Translations under genes and position numbers: made by a program
Shown here: one piece after another, positions 5,638 to 7,387 of the stretch
How positions within the stretch are numbered: position 1 is the stretch's first letter
Layout: each line of letters begins with the position of its first letter
DNA from: an uncultured Clostridia bacterium
Lineage (GTDB): Bacteria > Bacillota > Clostridia > Peptostreptococcales > Anaerovoracaceae
Direction of reading: 5' to 3'
DNA length: 7,387 nucleotides
Assembly: GCA_934255435.1 (NCBI GenBank)
Contig: CAKQNZ010000103.1
Coordinates: 1-7,387, forward strand
The notes under the pieces: generated by a model
Databases searched by the model: none
Told to the model about the DNA's origin: nothing
Seen by the model: the letters and a program-made list of their open reading frames with translations, nothing else

Positions 5638-5751
5638 ATCCCTTTTTAAAATGTACAAGATAAGATGAAATTTTATGGTAATGAGGTTTGACCTAGTCTA
5701 CAGATGCTCTTCAAAAAGAACATTCATGACTAGGTTCTTTATCTCAAATAG
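5638..5751. other. Recombination scar between the two broken genes, with an 8-bp inverted repeat
   Basis: These 114 bp match neither the PGT nor the aminotransferase and contain no gene. ACCTAGTC (5691-5698) and GACTAGGT (5728-5735) form a perfect inverted repeat with a 29-nt loop. Short outer matches TGAG (5682-5685) and CTCA (5743-5746) add partial symmetry. Similarity to the upstream aminotransferase begins within about 8 bp after the right arm. The block may be a filler left by an excised element or by illegitimate joining. Confidence 0.5.
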
Positions 5752-6222
5752 CATATTGCACAGAAGAAAGCAATTTATGAGAGATATAAAGAGAAATTAA
5801 AAGGACTGCCAGTATCCATGAATCCAATGGATCTGGAAAACTCTGAACCAAATTACTGGTTGTCTTGTCTGATTATTGATAAGGAAGCAATGTGCAAACA
5901 GGTTCGTGGCGAGCAGGATGTGTGCTATGTAAAAGAAACAGGAAAGTCTTGCCCAACAGAGATTTTGGAAGCGATTGCATCCATTAATGCTGAAGGTCGT
6001 CCGATTTGGAAACCAATGCATATGCAGCCGATTTATCGTTTGAATCCATTTGTTGTCAGAGATGGAAATGGACGTGCCAAATCAAATGCATATATTGCAT
6101 GTGGAGTAACTGATGTAGGTATGGATATTTTTACAAGAGGATTATGCCTGCCAAGTGACAATAAAATGACAGCAGAGCAGCAGGATAGAATTATTGAAGT
6201 ATTAAAGGCTTGCTTTGAATAA
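5752..6222 (+). pseudogene. Headless 3' fragment of a second PglE-like aminotransferase
   Basis: From 5752 the frame reads HIAQKKAIYERY and runs 156 codons to TAA 6220-6222. It aligns without any gap to residues 271-426 of the aminotransferase at 4163, with 37 differences (about 76% identity). It lacks the whole PLP-binding part, including the Schiff-base lysine, so it cannot be an aminotransferase alone. The codon just before (TAG at 5749-5751) stands where the full copy has Glu, so nothing upstream can be joined in frame. An internal ATG at 5818 has no well-placed ribosome site. Codons are A/T-ending, unlike the full copy but like the following PGT, so the fragment and the PGT arrived together. 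Its stop lies 22 nt before the PGT start, the arrangement expected of an intact aminotransferase-PGT pair. Confidence 0.88.
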
Positions 6223-6244
6223 GGAAGTGTTTTAGGAGAAATTT

Positions 6245-7006
6245 ATGAAGAAAGAAAAAAGTCATAAATTGTACCGTAAAATGGGATTTTATGAAAGATA
6301 CATAAAAAGAGCGATTGATATTTTTTGTTCTGGATTGGCAATTATCGTATTCTGTTGGCTGTATGCAATCATCGCTTTGTTGGTTCGGATTAAACTGGGC
6401 AGTCCAGTGTTGTTTACGCAATATAGACCAGGACTAATTGATCCGAAAACGGGAAAAGAACGAATTTTTAAAATGTATAAGTTTCGGACTATGACAGATA
6501 AGAAAGATGCAGAGGGAAACTTGCTGCCCGATGAAGTGCGTCTGACAAAATTTGGTGCATGGCTTAGATCTACCTCTTTGGATGAACTGCCAGAAGCATT
6601 TTGCATTTTAAATGGCACGATGACACTGATAGGGCCACGTCCGCAGTTAGTTCGAGATATGGTGTTTATGTCAGAAGAACAAAGAATGCGTCATACTGCA
6701 AAACCTGGATTGTCTGGGCTTGCACAAGTAAGTGGTAGAAATGCAATTTCATGGGAAGAGAAATTTGAATGGGACTTAAAATATATTAAAAAAATAGGCT
6801 TTTTAACAGACTTTAAAATCATTTTTCAAACTGTAGAAAAGGCCTTTGTAAAAAAAGAAGGAATCACTACAAATGAAATGGCAACCGCTGAAGACTTTGG
6901 AGATTATTTGCTTAGAAATGGAAAAATTAATCAGATGGAATACAATATCGGACAATTAAAAGCAAAAAAAATACTGCAAAATGTTAAACAATTAAAAGGT
7001 GAATAA
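6245..7006 (+). CDS. Polyprenyl-phosphate phosphoglycosyl transferase, PglC-like (bacterial sugar transferase)
   Basis: Transfers a sugar phosphate from UDP-sugar to undecaprenyl phosphate at the inner membrane face, starting glycan assembly. 253 residues; the ATG at 6245 follows AGGAG (6234-6238) by 6 nt. One hydrophobic segment at about residues 24-49 matches the re-entrant membrane helix of small monotopic PGTs. Then KLGSPVLFTQYRPG (50-63), MYKFRTM (77-83), the catalytic dyad Asp113-Glu114 in SLDELPEAF, GTMTLIGPRP (124-133), and RHTAKPGLSGLAQVSGRNAISW (149-170), all in PglC order and wording. The last 40 or so residues (from EDFGDYLL) extend beyond the 200-residue PglC and look like a charged helical tail. 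With PglF- and PglE-like enzymes upstream the donor is probably a 4-amino or 2,4-diamino trideoxy sugar. Codons are AT-rich, unlike genes left of 5400. Its 3' end contains the ribosome site of the next gene. Confidence 0.94.
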   Translation: MKKEKSHKLYRKMGFYERYIKRAIDIFCSGLAIIVFCWLYAIIALLVRIKLGSPVLFTQYRPGLIDPKTGKERIFKMYKFRTMTDKKDAEGNLLPDEVRLTKFGAWLRSTSLDELPEAFCILNGTMTLIGPRPQLVRDMVFMSEEQRMRHTAKPGLSGLAQVSGRNAISWEEKFEWDLKYIKKIGFLTDFKIIFQTVEKAFVKKEGITTNEMATAEDFGDYLLRNGKINQMEYNIGQLKAKKILQNVKQLKGE

Positions 7007-7387
7007 ATGGAACAGAAATACAGTGTATTGATGTCACTTTATAAGAAAGAAAAACCAGAGTATCTAAAATTAGCTATTGATAGTATGCTTAATCAAACTG
7101 TTAAGCCAGATGAAATCGTATTGGTTGAAGATGGAGAGCTTACAGCAGAACTTTATAAAGTGATAGATGAGTATAAAGAACAATTACATATTGTGGTAAA
7201 TGAAAAAAATTTAGGATTAGGATTGGCATTAAATGAGGGGTTGAAGGCTTGTAAGAATGAGCTTGTTGCAAGGATGGATACGGATGATTGCTCCAAACCT
7301 GATAGATGTGAAAAGCAACTTAAGAGATTTTCTGAAAAACCATATCTTTCAATTGTAGGTTCACATATTGATGAATTCGAAGGAACC
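7007..7387 (+). CDS. GT2-family glycosyltransferase (N-terminal 127 residues; cut by window edge)
   Basis: The ATG at 7007 directly follows the PGT stop (TAA 7004-7006), so the two are translationally coupled; AAAAGG (6994-6999) is the ribosome site. The frame stays open to the window end. The GT-A fold is clear: YSVLMSLYKKEKPEYL (5-20, first strand and nucleotide loop), SMLNQTVKPDEIVLVEDG (26-43), NEKNLGLGLALNEGL (65-79), and the metal-binding ARMDTDD (88-94, DxD-type Asp91/Asp93/Asp94), followed by KPDRCEKQL. This wording is typical of GT2 enzymes of capsule clusters (AmsE-like). It probably adds the second sugar to the PGT product; the acceptor and linkage cannot be read. Codons are AT-rich like the PGT. 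Confidence 0.92.
   Translation, partial: MEQKYSVLMSLYKKEKPEYLKLAIDSMLNQTVKPDEIVLVEDGELTAELYKVIDEYKEQLHIVVNEKNLGLGLALNEGLKACKNELVARMDTDDCSKPDRCEKQLKRFSEKPYLSIVGSHIDEFEGT

Larger units (their letters stand above)
4973..6222 (+). repeat. Colinear direct repeat of the aminotransferase 3' end (471 nt, offset 779)
   Basis: 4973-5443 and 5752-6222 are both 471 nt and align with no insertion or deletion. Most third positions differ, GC-ending on the left and AT-ending on the right. In contrast 5366-5406 and 6145-6185 agree at 40 of 41 positions. That block is the best place for a crossover between two diverged copies. Confidence 0.8.

Noticed and set aside
5818..6222. Separate 134-aa gene starting at the internal ATG
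   Set aside because: No well-placed ribosome site, and the homology continues upstream of this ATG to 5752, so it is a fragment rather than a gene with its own start.
1..7387. CRISPR array, tRNA or rRNA genes, complete insertion sequence
   Set aside because: No regularly spaced repeats, no cloverleaf or rRNA-like segments, and no transposase frame were seen on either strand.

Overview
The window looks like a chromosomal stretch from a low-to-mid GC Gram-positive anaerobe of the class Clostridia. The support is strong AGGAGG-type ribosome sites, sigma-A-like promoters, an Rrf2 regulator of the Firmicutes type, and heavy use of ATA, AGA and AGG codons. Genus cannot be read from the sequence. 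Base composition changes sharply near 5370-5410: the left part is GC-balanced, while the right part uses mostly A/T third positions (ATT, TTT, TTA, AAA), as expected of DNA from another source.

Layout: 1-156 (minus) is the start of a one-helix membrane protein, probably FHA-type. 157-298 is a divergent control region with overlapping promoters. 299-910 encodes an unrecognised cytosolic protein built from two similar halves. 933-1370 encodes an Rrf2/IscR-like regulator with its own promoter and ends in a strong terminator (1436-1472). A good promoter at 1518-1546 and a leader of about 190 nt precede 1742-3709, a membrane-bound nucleotide-sugar 4,6-dehydratase (PglF/WbpM/CapD type). 3710-4162 has no credible gene but carries several inverted repeats, including a candidate folded RNA. 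4163-5443 is a PLP-dependent sugar aminotransferase of PglE type. From 5470 on the order is: a 55-codon ORF ending in the first residues of a phosphoglycosyl transferase (PGT), a scar, a second headless copy of the aminotransferase 3' end, an intact PglC-type PGT (6245-7006), and the start of a GT2 glycosyltransferase (7007 to the window end).

How it works together: the dehydratase and aminotransferase should convert UDP-GlcNAc to a UDP-4-amino-4,6-dideoxy sugar. The PGT should load that sugar phosphate onto undecaprenyl phosphate, and the GT2 enzyme should extend it. This is the opening of a surface polysaccharide or glycan locus. No PglD-like acetyltransferase is visible, so the sugar could stay a free 4-amine or be acetylated by a gene outside the window.

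The most interesting part is 4973-6222. Two colinear 471-nt copies of the aminotransferase 3' end, about 76% identical in protein, flank a broken PGT start and a scar. The left copy changes composition inside a 41-nt stretch nearly identical to the right copy. I read this as the trace of cassette replacement by homologous recombination at the conserved aminotransferase/PGT boundary.
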